This document shows, in pieces, positions 1-6,935 of a stretch of DNA of 44,092 nt (position 1 is its first letter; each line of letters starts with the position of its first letter). Below the pieces are notes generated by a model that had not been told where the DNA came from, did no database searches, and worked only from the letters and a program-made list of their open reading frames with translations. Source of the DNA: Flavobacteriales bacterium. Lineage in GTDB: Bacteria > Bacteroidota > Bacteroidia > Flavobacteriales_D > Sanyastnellaceae. The stretch covers positions 1-44,092 of the forward strand of contig CANKYR010000006.1 of the NCBI GenBank assembly GCA_947488195.1, in the 5' to 3' direction. A program made the position numbers and the translations under genes.

Positions 1-308
1 TGGGCGACGGGCAAAAATTCCCTGGTGCGCTTATCGTTGTCGATTGGGCTTATGCAAAAAATCATTTCCCAGAATTAGCCTCTCTATCGAAGGAGGAAAT
101 CATTCAACATGAAAAATTAAATAAAGAAATTAAATCGTTCATTGCTGAAATGAACAAAGGCTTCGGGAGCTGGGAACAAATCAAAGGCATTCATTTAATT
201 GCAAATCCGTTTACCGTAGAAAACGGAGAAATAACTCCTACGCTGAAGCTGAAGCGCAAAAAAATTCTTGAGAATTACGCAACCGCCATAACACAGTTGT
301 ACGGATAA
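1..308 (+). CDS. AMP-forming long-chain fatty acid-CoA ligase, C-terminal end (partial)
   Basis: The reading frame is open from base 3 to a TAA at 306-308, giving the last 101 residues of a gene that begins outside the window. It starts GDGQKFPGALIVVDW and ends with a TPTLKLKRKKI stretch. That stretch is the usual C-terminal motif of AMP-forming acyl-CoA synthetases, and one of its lysines acts in adenylate formation. The family activates free fatty acids to acyl-CoA using ATP. The spacing of residues around GSWEQIKGIHLI and FTVENGEITPTLKLKRK fits the long-chain (FadD15/FAA1-like) branch rather than acetyl-CoA synthetase. The PAP2 gene starts 5 bases later on the same strand, so the two are probably cotranscribed. 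Family assignment is fairly sure; substrate chain length is inference. Confidence 0.8.
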   Translation, partial: GDGQKFPGALIVVDWAYAKNHFPELASLSKEEIIQHEKLNKEIKSFIAEMNKGFGSWEQIKGIHLIANPFTVENGEITPTLKLKRKKILENYATAITQLYG

Positions 309-313
309 CGCGA

Positions 314-874
314 ATGATTGAACTTGACATTGCCCTGCTCAAAGCCATAAACGGTCTCTTTATTTATGGGCTTGACAAGACCATGCTTGTTATTAGCGGG
401 ACCGCCACTTGGATTCCGTTATTCGCATACATCGTTTGGCAATTAGTCATTACACATGGGAAAAAATTTGGCATCTACGCGATTCTTCTTGCTTCTCTTT
501 CTGTAGGAATGAGTGATCTTGTTTCAGGTCGAATTTTCAAACCCTCCGTGCAGCGTCTTCGTCCTTCGCACACCGAAAAACTTCAAGACGAATTGCATTA
601 CGCGAAAGACAGTAACGGTAACGACTATCGCGGAGGCAATTACGGATTCTATTCCTCTCACGCCAGCAATTTCGCAGCGCTAACTTTCTTTGTGCTTCTT
701 ACTTTGCCGAGGCATTATCGATTGAAAACCATTCTCATTTTCGCAACGCTGCTCACTTCGCTTTCAAGAATTTATTTGGGTGTTCACTTCCCTACCGACA
801 TTCTCATGGGTTGGTTCATGGGAGGAATGTTCGGATATGTTTTCTACAGACTATTTGCCTTCATTAAGAGATGA
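314..874 (+). CDS. PAP2-family membrane phosphatase
   Basis: This 186-residue membrane protein has all three PAP2 signature blocks. The first is K76 followed six residues later by R83-P84. The second is Y112-S-S-H116, in the place of the usual PSGH. The third is SR at 151-152 with H158 and D162. The histidines and aspartate form the phosphatase active site, which opens to the periplasmic face. About five hydrophobic segments surround the motifs. The family removes phosphate from lipids such as undecaprenyl diphosphate or phosphatidic acid, and substrate cannot be read from the sequence. It lies 5 bases after the acyl-CoA ligase stop, so it is likely in the same transcript. It converges on the HD gene. 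Confidence 0.85.
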   Translation: MIELDIALLKAINGLFIYGLDKTMLVISGTATWIPLFAYIVWQLVITHGKKFGIYAILLASLSVGMSDLVSGRIFKPSVQRLRPSHTEKLQDELHYAKDSNGNDYRGGNYGFYSSHASNFAALTFFVLLTLPRHYRLKTILIFATLLTSLSRIYLGVHFPTDILMGWFMGGMFGYVFYRLFAFIKR

Positions 875-903
875 ACGGGATAACAATTGGATGAAAAAAC
901 GAA

Positions 904-1509
904 TTAACTCTTTTGCTCAACACGTTGACGCACCTCATTCAAGTTCTCTTCTTTTTTAGCATTCCTTCGTTCCTGATTTGAAACGGTATGATAGGCATGT
1001 CCTTCCAGGAATTTAATTTGCAGATTATCCCAAGTGATGCGGTCGCTCATTTCTCCACACGCCGACATTTCAAGAAATAAATTTTCCGCAATTAAACTAA
1101 AATCTTCTCTTCCTAAATAATCCACATCGGCATCACAAAGTATCCGCGCCAGATGGTTCTTTGGATTTTGAGGTATATGCGTTGCTACAATACATCCTAT
1201 AATAATATCGCAATCTTCGTCGGCAAGTGTGCTCAACCCATCTGCGGATTGAAAAAAATCGACACTCGCTTGTTCATGCCCTGAACGAATCTTTAAGAAC
1301 CCAGTATCGTGGAACAAGGCAGCAATTTTAAGGATTTCTAAATCGCGTACAGAAACACCCTCAAGTTTACCAATTGTTTGTGACTGCTCAATTACATCAA
1401 GCGTATGTCGAACATCATGATAATAATAATGTTTATTCAACCCATCTTTCAAGCGCTGAAGCACTGATTCAAGGTGTTGCATATAGAAGGCTCTTAACTC
1501 AGTCATCAT
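904..1509 (-). CDS. HD-domain metal-dependent phosphohydrolase
   Basis: This 201-residue protein has the HD-superfamily pattern: H31/H35 in HYYYHDVRH, the HD doublet at 67-68 in ALFHDTG, H111, and an aspartate in the DADVDYLG block near 126-128. Those residues bind the metal ions that cut phosphoester bonds, often in nucleotides. No other domain is visible. The C-terminus is a charged helical stretch rich in Lys and Glu. Two adjacent ATG codons (1509 and 1506) are both possible starts. It is a single gene converging on the PAP2 gene, with 29 bases between their stops. The HD call is firm; the substrate is unknown. Confidence 0.8.
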   Translation of the reverse strand: MMTELRAFYMQHLESVLQRLKDGLNKHYYYHDVRHTLDVIEQSQTIGKLEGVSVRDLEILKIAALFHDTGFLKIRSGHEQASVDFFQSADGLSTLADEDCDIIIGCIVATHIPQNPKNHLARILCDADVDYLGREDFSLIAENLFLEMSACGEMSDRITWDNLQIKFLEGHAYHTVSNQERRNAKKEENLNEVRQRVEQKS

Positions 1510-1568
1510 TCAATTTATTAGTGTAAATTTCGTGAAATAAAACCACGACTAAGATGCATATTCTTTAT

Positions 1569-1576
1569 TACTTTTG
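1569..1576 (+). promoter_or_regulatory. Bacteroidota-type -7 element (TACTTTTG)
   Basis: TACTTTTG matches the TAnnTTTG -7 consensus of Bacteroidota. Transcription would begin about 5-8 bases later, near 1582, just ahead of a 22-codon ORF and then the universal stress gene. No clear -33 TTTG was found. Confidence 0.45.
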
Positions 1577-1587
1577 AACCACCGAGG

Positions 1588-1656
1588 ATGAAAAACATTC
1601 ATCGCATTCTTATTCCCTTTGATTTAAGGGAAGATAGCACTAAAAAAAATAATTGA
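1588..1656 (+). pseudogene. 22-codon ORF resembling a universal stress protein N-terminus
   Basis: ATG at 1588 opens a frame reading MKNIHRILIPFDLREDSTKK before a TGA at 1654-1656. The beginning (MKxIxRILIPxDxxEDS) has the form of a universal stress protein start, the first beta strand plus the ATP-binding aspartate. The intact usp gene starts two bases later, at 1658. It may be the relic of a deleted tandem usp copy, or a short translated leader. It lies just after a -7 element, so it would sit at the very 5' end of the transcript. It is too short for a firm call. Confidence 0.35.
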
Positions 1657-1657
1657 T

Positions 1658-2485
1658 ATGTCGAAAATTATTGTCCCTTCTGATTTTTCAAGCACATCTG
1701 ATGTTGCTGTTAAGTATGCATGTGAGATTTCGAAAACGTTAAGTTCTGAAGTACATATTTTGCACATCTTAAAAGATGGTGCAGATGAAACTGAAACACA
1801 ATCGAAACTTAGCGCACAAATTAAACAATCTCATTCAAACACGGGAGTAACTGCGCAGGCCATTGTTCGTCACGGGGAAATTCTCGACGAGATACCCAAA
1901 GTTACTGAAGAGACCAATGCTGAATTAGTTGTAATGGGCACACACGGGTTACGTGGATTTCAATTCATTACCGGCAGCCATGCACTTCGGGTAATCAGCG
2001 AATCGAAAGCTCCATTTATAGTTGTTCAGGAGCAAACTACGCGCACGGCGGATATCAAAAAGATTTTGGTTCCCTTGGACTTGCACAAAGAAACGAAGCA
2101 AAAAATAAAGTTTGCGAGCGAACTGGCTGCCAAGTTCAACGCAGAGGTTCATATAATATGTCCGAAAGAAACCGATGAGTTTTTAAATAACCAAGTGAAG
2201 CGTAACATGAGTTATGCTGAGGGGTATTTCAACGAGCGCGGAATTGCTTGTAAGACGAAAGTAACTGAGGAATGCAGCTCTGGATTTGTGAAGGAGATTA
2301 TTAAATACGGTCAGTACGCCGAGATTGATTTGATTTGTATCTTGAATTTTGCTGGCGAGCGATTGATTCATGCTTTTGGAGCAGATGCTGAGCAAAAAAT
2401 TATTACCAACGAAGCTGGAATTCCGGCCATGGTTATTAATCCGATTAGTGCGAACGTTGATTCACGTAGCATCTTCGCGCAGTAG
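1658..2485 (+). CDS. Tandem-domain universal stress protein
   Basis: This 275-residue protein has two UspA-type domains. Domain 1 (residues 1-123) begins MSKIIVPSDFS and carries the nucleotide-binding motif GTHGLRG followed by a GS in FITGSHA. Domain 2 (about 130-265) begins KKILVPLDL, but the matching segment reads LNFAGERLIHAFGADAEQ and lacks the GxxG/GS pattern, so it probably does not bind ATP. Such tandem proteins are cytoplasmic and are induced in stress or stationary phase. The partner is unknown. It is transcribed alone, preceded by a 22-codon ORF that resembles its own N-terminus. The tRNA promoter follows. Confidence 0.88.
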   Translation: MSKIIVPSDFSSTSDVAVKYACEISKTLSSEVHILHILKDGADETETQSKLSAQIKQSHSNTGVTAQAIVRHGEILDEIPKVTEETNAELVVMGTHGLRGFQFITGSHALRVISESKAPFIVVQEQTTRTADIKKILVPLDLHKETKQKIKFASELAAKFNAEVHIICPKETDEFLNNQVKRNMSYAEGYFNERGIACKTKVTEECSSGFVKEIIKYGQYAEIDLICILNFAGERLIHAFGADAEQKIITNEAGIPAMVINPISANVDSRSIFAQ

Positions 2486-2510
2486 GTTTAAAAAGATTTT
2501 GTTAGAAGTC

Positions 2511-2539
2511 TTGTTAATTAAAAAAGAGATGTATATTTG
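2511..2539 (+). promoter_or_regulatory. Promoter for the tRNA-Pro/tRNA-Arg unit
   Basis: TTG at 2511-2513 and TATATTTG at 2532-2539 match the Bacteroidota -33 and -7 elements with an 18-base spacer. The tRNA-Pro starts 29 bases after the -7 element. Confidence 0.7.
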
Positions 2540-2567
2540 CACCCCCTTAGGGTGCTAAAGAGCATTT

Positions 2568-2641
2568 CGGGGTGTAGCGTAGCCCGGTATCGCGCCTGCT
2601 TTGGGAGCAGGAGGTCGTAGGTTCGAATCCTGCCACCCCGA
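2568..2641 (+). tRNA. tRNA-Pro (anticodon TGG)
   Basis: A 74-base cloverleaf. The acceptor arm CGGGGTG pairs with CACCCCG, the anticodon stem CCTGC/GCAGG encloses the loop TTTGGGA (anticodon TGG), and the T arm has GTAGG-TTCGAAT-CCTGC. The discriminator base is A2641. CCA is not encoded, so it must be added after transcription. Confidence 0.95.
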
Positions 2642-2647
2642 CAAAGA

Positions 2648-2676
2648 AAAGACAACTCGGTTGTCTTTCTTTTTTT
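2648..2676 (+). terminator. Hairpin with T-run between the two tRNAs
   Basis: AAAGACAAC (2648-2656) and GTTGTCTTT (2660-2668) form a perfect 9-bp stem with loop TCG, followed by CTTTTTTT. This is the form of an intrinsic terminator. No promoter is visible between it and tRNA-Arg, so it may be leaky or act in processing. Confidence 0.7.
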
Positions 2677-2686
2677 ACAGATGAAT

Positions 2687-2760
2687 GATCTCGTAGCTCA
2701 GTTGGATAGAGCATCTGCCTTCTAAGCAGACGGCCAGGGGTTCGAATCCCTTCGGGATCA
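2687..2760 (+). tRNA. tRNA-Arg (anticodon TCT)
   Basis: A 74-base cloverleaf. The acceptor GATCTCG pairs with CGGGATC (one T-G pair), the D arm is GCTC..GAGC, the anticodon stem TCTGC/GCAGA encloses CTTCTAA (anticodon TCT, reading AGA/AGG), and the T arm is AGGGG-TTCGAAT-CCCTT. The discriminator is A2760 and CCA is not encoded. Confidence 0.95.
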
Positions 2761-2770
2761 CGAAGAGACA

Positions 2771-2801
2771 AAAAAGTCCTCAACGCAGTTGGGGACTTTT
2801 T
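2771..2801 (+). terminator. Intrinsic terminator after tRNA-Arg
   Basis: A 14-bp stem (2771-2784 with 2788-2801, one T-G pair) with loop GCA. The 3' arm ends in TTTTT, so stem and U-tract are fused. The final Ts also form part of the next -33 element. Confidence 0.85.
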
Positions 2802-2828
2802 GTGTTTTCCATTTTTTCGATACTTTTG
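2797..2828 (+). promoter_or_regulatory. Promoter for the lipoprotein gene, overlapping the terminator
   Basis: TTTTTG (2797-2802) and TACTTTTG (2821-2828) match the -33 and -7 elements with an 18-base spacer. The -33 element uses the U-tract of the preceding terminator. The start codon is ATG 2850. Confidence 0.65.
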
Positions 2829-2849
2829 AATAACCTTACTATTCTATTT

Positions 2850-3971
2850 ATGTCGAAAATTCTTACGCTGATAATTTTCTGTGCACTCTTATTAAACGGA
2901 TGCACAATTGAAAAAAAGCGATACTCGAGCGGATATCACACCACATGGAATGTCCAAAAGTTTGTTCCAAAGAAAACAACGGCTACAAATTTCAAATCTG
3001 AAAAGTATAGCCTGTTGGATATCCCGAAATCTGAAGAGGACAAGAACACCCGAGTTGGTAGCGCTTCCATAGACACCATTCAAAAGACTAAAGTCACTTT
3101 ATTAACTTTTGAGAAAGTAAATTCCAAAATAAAAAAGCAAAACTTGTCGATTTCAAATACCGACACCGTTCCTGAAACCAAGAGCCTCAATCCAACTGAA
3201 GTTAAATCGGCAGAAAAGTATAATCAAGAGGAAAAAGACTTCAAACGTATCCTTCGATCGTGGTTAAGTCTCGCAATAAGTATTGTTGCTTTCTTCGTGA
3301 GTATTCCTATTCTCGTAGAAACCGATGCCGGTGTGGCGTGGGCACTTTTCGGACTTGGTTTTGTAGGAGTGGTCGTTTCCATCATATTAATTATTACCTA
3401 CACTATCATAAAAAACAAGCACCTCGATCAAAGGCATATCTATTATAAACAAGATACCGTTGGGACACCCAGAGCAAACCCAAACGTACCGCGCGACCAA
3501 GAAGAAATAGCTTCAAAACTGACGGACTTAAATAAGAAAATTAAGCGTTACAATATCGTCCGTTTCACATTACTTCCTGTTTCAATTCTGACTTTTACCT
3601 ACCTGTTCCTGTTTGGAATGGCGAGTCTCGTGCTTTTCTCCATTTATACGAGTAAACGTAAACGACTCATTGCAGAAAGAAATAACCTACTCAATATCGA
3701 ACCGAAAACAAATCCCGCTTCAAAACTAAATACTCAAAACACCGCTTCACTGCACGAACAACTTGATAAGCTAAAAAAGAAGATGAGAATCAATAAAATT
3801 TTCATGGCACTCAGCTGTATTACCATTATAATCATGGCAGCTGAAGCCTCCACTGCCGCCTTGAGCGCCATACCAGCAGTAGTTCTAGCTCTTCTAATCT
3901 CAATCTTAATTCAGATAATTTGGTCGGTTAAAAAGTCCAATGTCAGTGACGAACTGAATTTGATTCAATAA
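2850..3971 (+). CDS. Multi-TM lipoprotein of unknown function
   Basis: I chose ATG 2850 because it gives a textbook lipoprotein signal: MSKIL, a hydrophobic run, then LLLNGC with the lipidated cysteine at residue 18. A longer frame opens at GTG 2802, but that codon is inside the terminator and upstream of the promoter. The mature N-terminus has KKRYSSGYHTTWN, a basic-aromatic motif I recall from Bacteroidota membrane lipoproteins of unknown role. A polar, Ser/Thr/Lys-rich stretch follows to about residue 130. Then come hydrophobic blocks near 134-190, 235-265 and 315-360, separated by basic linkers such as LNKKIKRYN and LDKLKKKMR. The last two blocks look like repeats of one unit. The gene overlaps the convergent nitroreductase by 7 bases. 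No function is proposed. Confidence 0.7.
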   Translation: MSKILTLIIFCALLLNGCTIEKKRYSSGYHTTWNVQKFVPKKTTATNFKSEKYSLLDIPKSEEDKNTRVGSASIDTIQKTKVTLLTFEKVNSKIKKQNLSISNTDTVPETKSLNPTEVKSAEKYNQEEKDFKRILRSWLSLAISIVAFFVSIPILVETDAGVAWALFGLGFVGVVVSIILIITYTIIKNKHLDQRHIYYKQDTVGTPRANPNVPRDQEEIASKLTDLNKKIKRYNIVRFTLLPVSILTFTYLFLFGMASLVLFSIYTSKRKRLIAERNNLLNIEPKTNPASKLNTQNTASLHEQLDKLKKKMRINKIFMALSCITIIIMAAEASTAALSAIPAVVLALLISILIQIIWSVKKSNVSDELNLIQ

Positions 3972-4597
3972 ACCTCATGAACAAAATCACTCATCGACTT
4001 CCTCACCTTCTTCGCATTGATTAAATAATCCTTTTCCGGATTTCTATATCCCAATGGAAGTAGAAGTACAGACTTCAATCCTTTCGCTTCAAGACCTAGA
4101 ATGCGATCGACTTCGGCAGGGATAAATCCTTCCATGGGTGTGCTGTCAACTTCTTCCATGGCTGCTGCTAACATGGCTATTCCAAGGGCAATGTAAACTT
4201 GCTTCGAAGCATGCTCGAAATTCACTTCGGCAGGACGCGGAGGATAAGATTTCAAAATGCTGTTACGATAGTTCTCCCATCCTTCGCTCTTCACCCCTCT
4301 TACTTCATTCACCAAATCGAACCACTTGTTAATGCGATCTTCCGTATACGTATCCCATGCCGCGAAAACCAAAAGGTGTGAACAGTCTTCAACTTGACTT
4401 TGGTTGTGCGCTGCTGCTCTCAGCTGAGTCTTCAATTCTGGATTTGTAACCACTAACAATTCATACGGCTGCAATCCGCTTGAAGACGGAGACAAACGTA
4501 TCGCTTCCAATATTCTTTCAACCTTATTGCCACTCACCTTCTCGCCATTCATGGCCTTCACCGCATATCTCCATTGCATTGCTTCTACTGCATTCAT
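3965..4597 (-). CDS. Nitroreductase-family NAD(P)H oxidoreductase
   Basis: This 210-residue protein follows the nitroreductase fold throughout. WRYAVKAMNGEKV near the N-terminus holds the FMN phosphate-binding arginine, SPSSSGLQPYEL follows at 36-47, and the C-terminal half has ALGIAMLAAAMEEVDSTPMEGF and VLLLPLGYRNPEKDYL. The family uses FMN and NAD(P)H to reduce nitroaromatics, quinones or flavins, usually as a cytoplasmic dimer; the natural substrate is not evident. Length matches NfsB-like members. It is a single minus-strand gene after the DsbA-like gene, with a hairpin between them, and its 3' end overlaps the convergent lipoprotein gene. Confidence 0.88.
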   Translation of the reverse strand: MNAVEAMQWRYAVKAMNGEKVSGNKVERILEAIRLSPSSSGLQPYELLVVTNPELKTQLRAAAHNQSQVEDCSHLLVFAAWDTYTEDRINKWFDLVNEVRGVKSEGWENYRNSILKSYPPRPAEVNFEHASKQVYIALGIAMLAAAMEEVDSTPMEGFIPAEVDRILGLEAKGLKSVLLLPLGYRNPEKDYLINAKKVRKSMSDFVHEVY

Positions 4598-4629
4598 TCT
4601 TTGTCGGTTTTTAATGTTAACTCACCCCT

Positions 4630-4656
4630 AAAACAAGAAGATAGCTTACTTGTTTT
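4630..4656 (-). terminator. Inverted repeat after the DsbA-like gene
   Basis: AAAACAAG (4630-4637) pairs with CTTGTTTT (4649-4656), and an inner AAG/CTT extends the stem. Read on the minus strand it lies 26 bases after the DsbA-like stop. The U-run is weak, so termination is tentative. Confidence 0.4.
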
Positions 4657-4681
4657 CAAAAAAATAAATTTACTGGAATAA

Positions 4682-5302
4682 CTATCCACCCAAAAGAATT
4701 TTCTCAAACACCTCTACAGGCTGAGCTCCTGATACCGCCGACTCTCTGTTGAACACAAAGAACGGAACTCCGCGTGCACCGAACTGCTGCCCGGTATATG
4801 CATCTTCATTCACAGCTTCTTCAAATTCGTTGGAAGACAAAACGCGTTTTACATCTACTTCATTCAATCCAACAGAAACAGCCACTCGAATAAGATTTTC
4901 TTCCTCATTCAAATTGATGTTGTCTGTGAAGTGTGCTTTTAAAAACGCTTCTTTTAATTCTGATCCTTTACCCAACGATTTCGCAAAATGCAAAACCCGA
5001 TGTGCATGAAACGTATTCACCACGAATGAACTTCGAAGCTTCATGTCCAATCCAGCTTCAATCGCCATGGATTCCACACGTGCCATCATTCCATTTACTT
5101 GATCAATGGACATTCCTTTCTTCTCTGCTAAATGCTCCACTACCGAAGCACCCGCATCTTCCGGAGTAACACTCGAATCTAACTGAAAACTCTTCCATTC
5201 AATCTCAACCGACTTCCCTGTCTTCGCTATTGCTTGTTCTAAATGACGTTTACCGATGTAACAAAACGGACAAACGATGTCGCTCCAGATTTCTATTTTC
5301 AT
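4682..5302 (-). CDS. DsbA-family (FrnE-like) thioredoxin-fold oxidoreductase
   Basis: This 206-residue protein begins MKIEIWSDIVCPFCYIGKRH, with the redox pair C11-P-F-C14 directly after the first beta strand, as in FrnE-type DsbA proteins. A helical insertion follows (about 60-150). The cis-proline region RGVPFFVFN is near residue 180, and the C-terminus has VSGAQPVEVFEKIL. There is no signal peptide, so it should be cytoplasmic, unlike classical DsbA. FrnE-like proteins do thiol-disulfide exchange and have been linked to oxidative stress. It follows xseB by 57 bases, and that gap holds a short repeat and a weak promoter, so it may be expressed both with xseAB and alone. Confidence 0.87.
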   Translation of the reverse strand: MKIEIWSDIVCPFCYIGKRHLEQAIAKTGKSVEIEWKSFQLDSSVTPEDAGASVVEHLAEKKGMSIDQVNGMMARVESMAIEAGLDMKLRSSFVVNTFHAHRVLHFAKSLGKGSELKEAFLKAHFTDNINLNEEENLIRVAVSVGLNEVDVKRVLSSNEFEEAVNEDAYTGQQFGARGVPFFVFNRESAVSGAQPVEVFEKILLGG

Positions 5303-5306
5303 TCTG

Positions 5307-5334
5307 CAATATTAAGCACAACTTTGCGAAGCAA
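5307..5334 (-). promoter_or_regulatory. Possible promoter of the DsbA-like gene
   Basis: On the minus strand, TTG (5332-5334) and TAATATTG (5307-5314, one mismatch to TAnnTTTG) are 17 bases apart, just before the start codon. This is a weak match. Confidence 0.3.
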
Positions 5335-5357
5335 TCTTGTGCAACATCTTTCGAAGA
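5320..5357. repeat. Short array of the 12-bp CATCTTTCGAAG-type repeat
   Basis: Three degenerate units (AACTTTGCGAAG, a 13-base CAATCTTGTGCAA, CATCTTTCGAAG) fill the xseB-dsbA gap. The last unit and flank, ACATCTTTCGAAGAATCT, are identical to part of the larger array at 17.8 kb. Confidence 0.6.
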
Positions 5358-5359
5358 AT

Positions 5360-5560
5360 CTATCCCTCCAGTTCCTTCAAAATCTGATTCACATCCTCCT
5401 CCGTCGAAGACAACTTCGTTTTGCAGATGGTGATTAACTCCGAAGCGCGTTTTACTTTTTCAGACAAGATGTCTACCGTAATTTGCCCCAATTCAATTTC
5501 AGTTACAATGGCCTGCAATTCCTCGAAGGCACGCGCATAGTTTACTTCTGGTTCACTCAT
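5360..5560 (-). CDS. xseB: Exodeoxyribonuclease VII small subunit
   Basis: This 66-residue protein has the XseB pattern: YARAFEELQAIVTEIELGQI, then a helix with KVKRASELITICKTKL, then an acidic end. The family is a small two-helix protein. Several copies bind one XseA to form exonuclease VII, which degrades single-stranded DNA from both ends. The predicted helices and the length match the family. It starts 4 bases after the xseA stop, so the subunits are surely cotranscribed and probably translationally coupled. The stop is TAG at 5360-5362. Confidence 0.92.
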   Translation of the reverse strand: MSEPEVNYARAFEELQAIVTEIELGQITVDILSEKVKRASELITICKTKLSSTEEDVNQILKELEG

Positions 5561-5564
5561 ATTT

Positions 5565-6935
5565 TTATTCTTTAATAGATTTTAATGTTCCGTTGTATAA
5601 TAGTGTTGTTATCTCTTCTCCTGAACTCACTTCACTCTCATCGGTTACAGCTTTACCATTTACCAAGGTTATGCTGAATCCGCGTTTCAAGACATTTCGT
5701 GGATCTAACAAACGAACGCTATTCTCCAATCCGTTTACCAACATTAGATCTTTCGACAACCGAACGTTTATTCGGTTTTTCATTCCCTCTTGCAATTTTG
5801 AAACGGAAACCCGTTCTGCGGTCAAGAGTGTTCGCGCGTCATTGGCGAGTGCCTTGGACAACTTCTGAACATTTCCTTTTTCATTAGATAATCGCTGAAT
5901 TGTTTTCGTGCGCAATCCCACGCGAAGCGTTTCAATCTTCGAAGTGTTCTTGACCAAGGTTGTTTCAACCACTGAGCGAAACAACAACACAAAGCCATGC
6001 AATTTCGTTTTCGTTTCGGAAAGAAGACGCAACGATTTGTCTGCCAATGCTTCTTCTGCGCGTTGAACGGGCAAAGAGAAATTATGAAATTGTTGAATGA
6101 AGTAATTGCCCAGATCTGTCGGCGTAATTAGATTCTTATAAGCCACCATATCTGCAACCGATTCATTCACCCGGTGACCAATACCCGTGAGCACGGGCAT
6201 AGGAAATTCGGCAATGACTTTGCACAGGTTCACATTATTGTAGCAGGCCAATCCGATATCACCGCCTCCACCTCGCACAATTACGACCGCATCGAAGTGA
6301 TGGGCGACTTTACGAATGCGATTGAGCTGATTGGTTAAATCTGCAACAGCCTTATCTCCTTGTAACAAAGAAGGAAAGAGCATGTGGAAGAATTTGTACT
6401 TCCAGGCGTTCTCATCGAGCACGTGGGTGAAATCTTGATATCCCTTGCTGTTCGCTACAGAGATAATAGCCAATCTTTGCGGAAGCAGAGGCAAACTCTT
6501 TTTCCGATTCAAATCGAAAATGCCCTGCTTCTTTAGTGCCTGGATGCTGTTCTGCTTTTCCTGCTCTAAATCGCCTAAGGTGTAATTCGCATCTATTTCA
6601 TGAATAGTTAAAGAAATACCATATTTCGAATCGAATCCAACCGAAACATTCATAAGCACTTTTATACCATCTTTCAAAGGTTCTTGAATGGCCTGTATAA
6701 AATTCTGATTAATTCGCTCGTAATCGTTCTTCCACAGATTGGCGCGCATTTCAGCAACAATGACTCCGTCTTGTTTTTCAACCAATTCTGGATAGGCGTG
6801 CCCGCTCTTCGGGTAAAGATTCAGCTTATTCATTTCAGCAACTATCCAGTAACGGCCATCGAATGCAGACTGTACTGCTCTATGAATGCTTTGGGTGAGT
6901 TGAAGAAGGGTGAATGTTTTTTTAGGGGCTGACAT
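5565..6935 (-). CDS. xseA: Exodeoxyribonuclease VII large subunit
   Basis: This 456-residue protein matches XseA across its length. An N-terminal OB-fold (about 5-105) is present. The catalytic domain has LPLLPQRLAIISVANSKGYQDF, VVIVRGGGGDIGL and MPVLTGIGHRVNESVADMVA. A long coiled-coil region (about 285-400) binds XseB, and a C-terminal tail has VLKRGFSITLVNGK, the family's end motif. With XseB it makes the nuclease that trims single-stranded DNA in repair. Of the usual catalytic signature, the glycine-rich loop and GIGHRVNES are intact. It is first in the xseA-xseB(-dsbA) transcript. No good TAnnTTTG element was seen upstream on the minus strand. Confidence 0.95.
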   Translation of the reverse strand: MSAPKKTFTLLQLTQSIHRAVQSAFDGRYWIVAEMNKLNLYPKSGHAYPELVEKQDGVIVAEMRANLWKNDYERINQNFIQAIQEPLKDGIKVLMNVSVGFDSKYGISLTIHEIDANYTLGDLEQEKQNSIQALKKQGIFDLNRKKSLPLLPQRLAIISVANSKGYQDFTHVLDENAWKYKFFHMLFPSLLQGDKAVADLTNQLNRIRKVAHHFDAVVIVRGGGGDIGLACYNNVNLCKVIAEFPMPVLTGIGHRVNESVADMVAYKNLITPTDLGNYFIQQFHNFSLPVQRAEEALADKSLRLLSETKTKLHGFVLLFRSVVETTLVKNTSKIETLRVGLRTKTIQRLSNEKGNVQKLSKALANDARTLLTAERVSVSKLQEGMKNRINVRLSKDLMLVNGLENSVRLLDPRNVLKRGFSITLVNGKAVTDESEVSSGEEITTLLYNGTLKSIKE

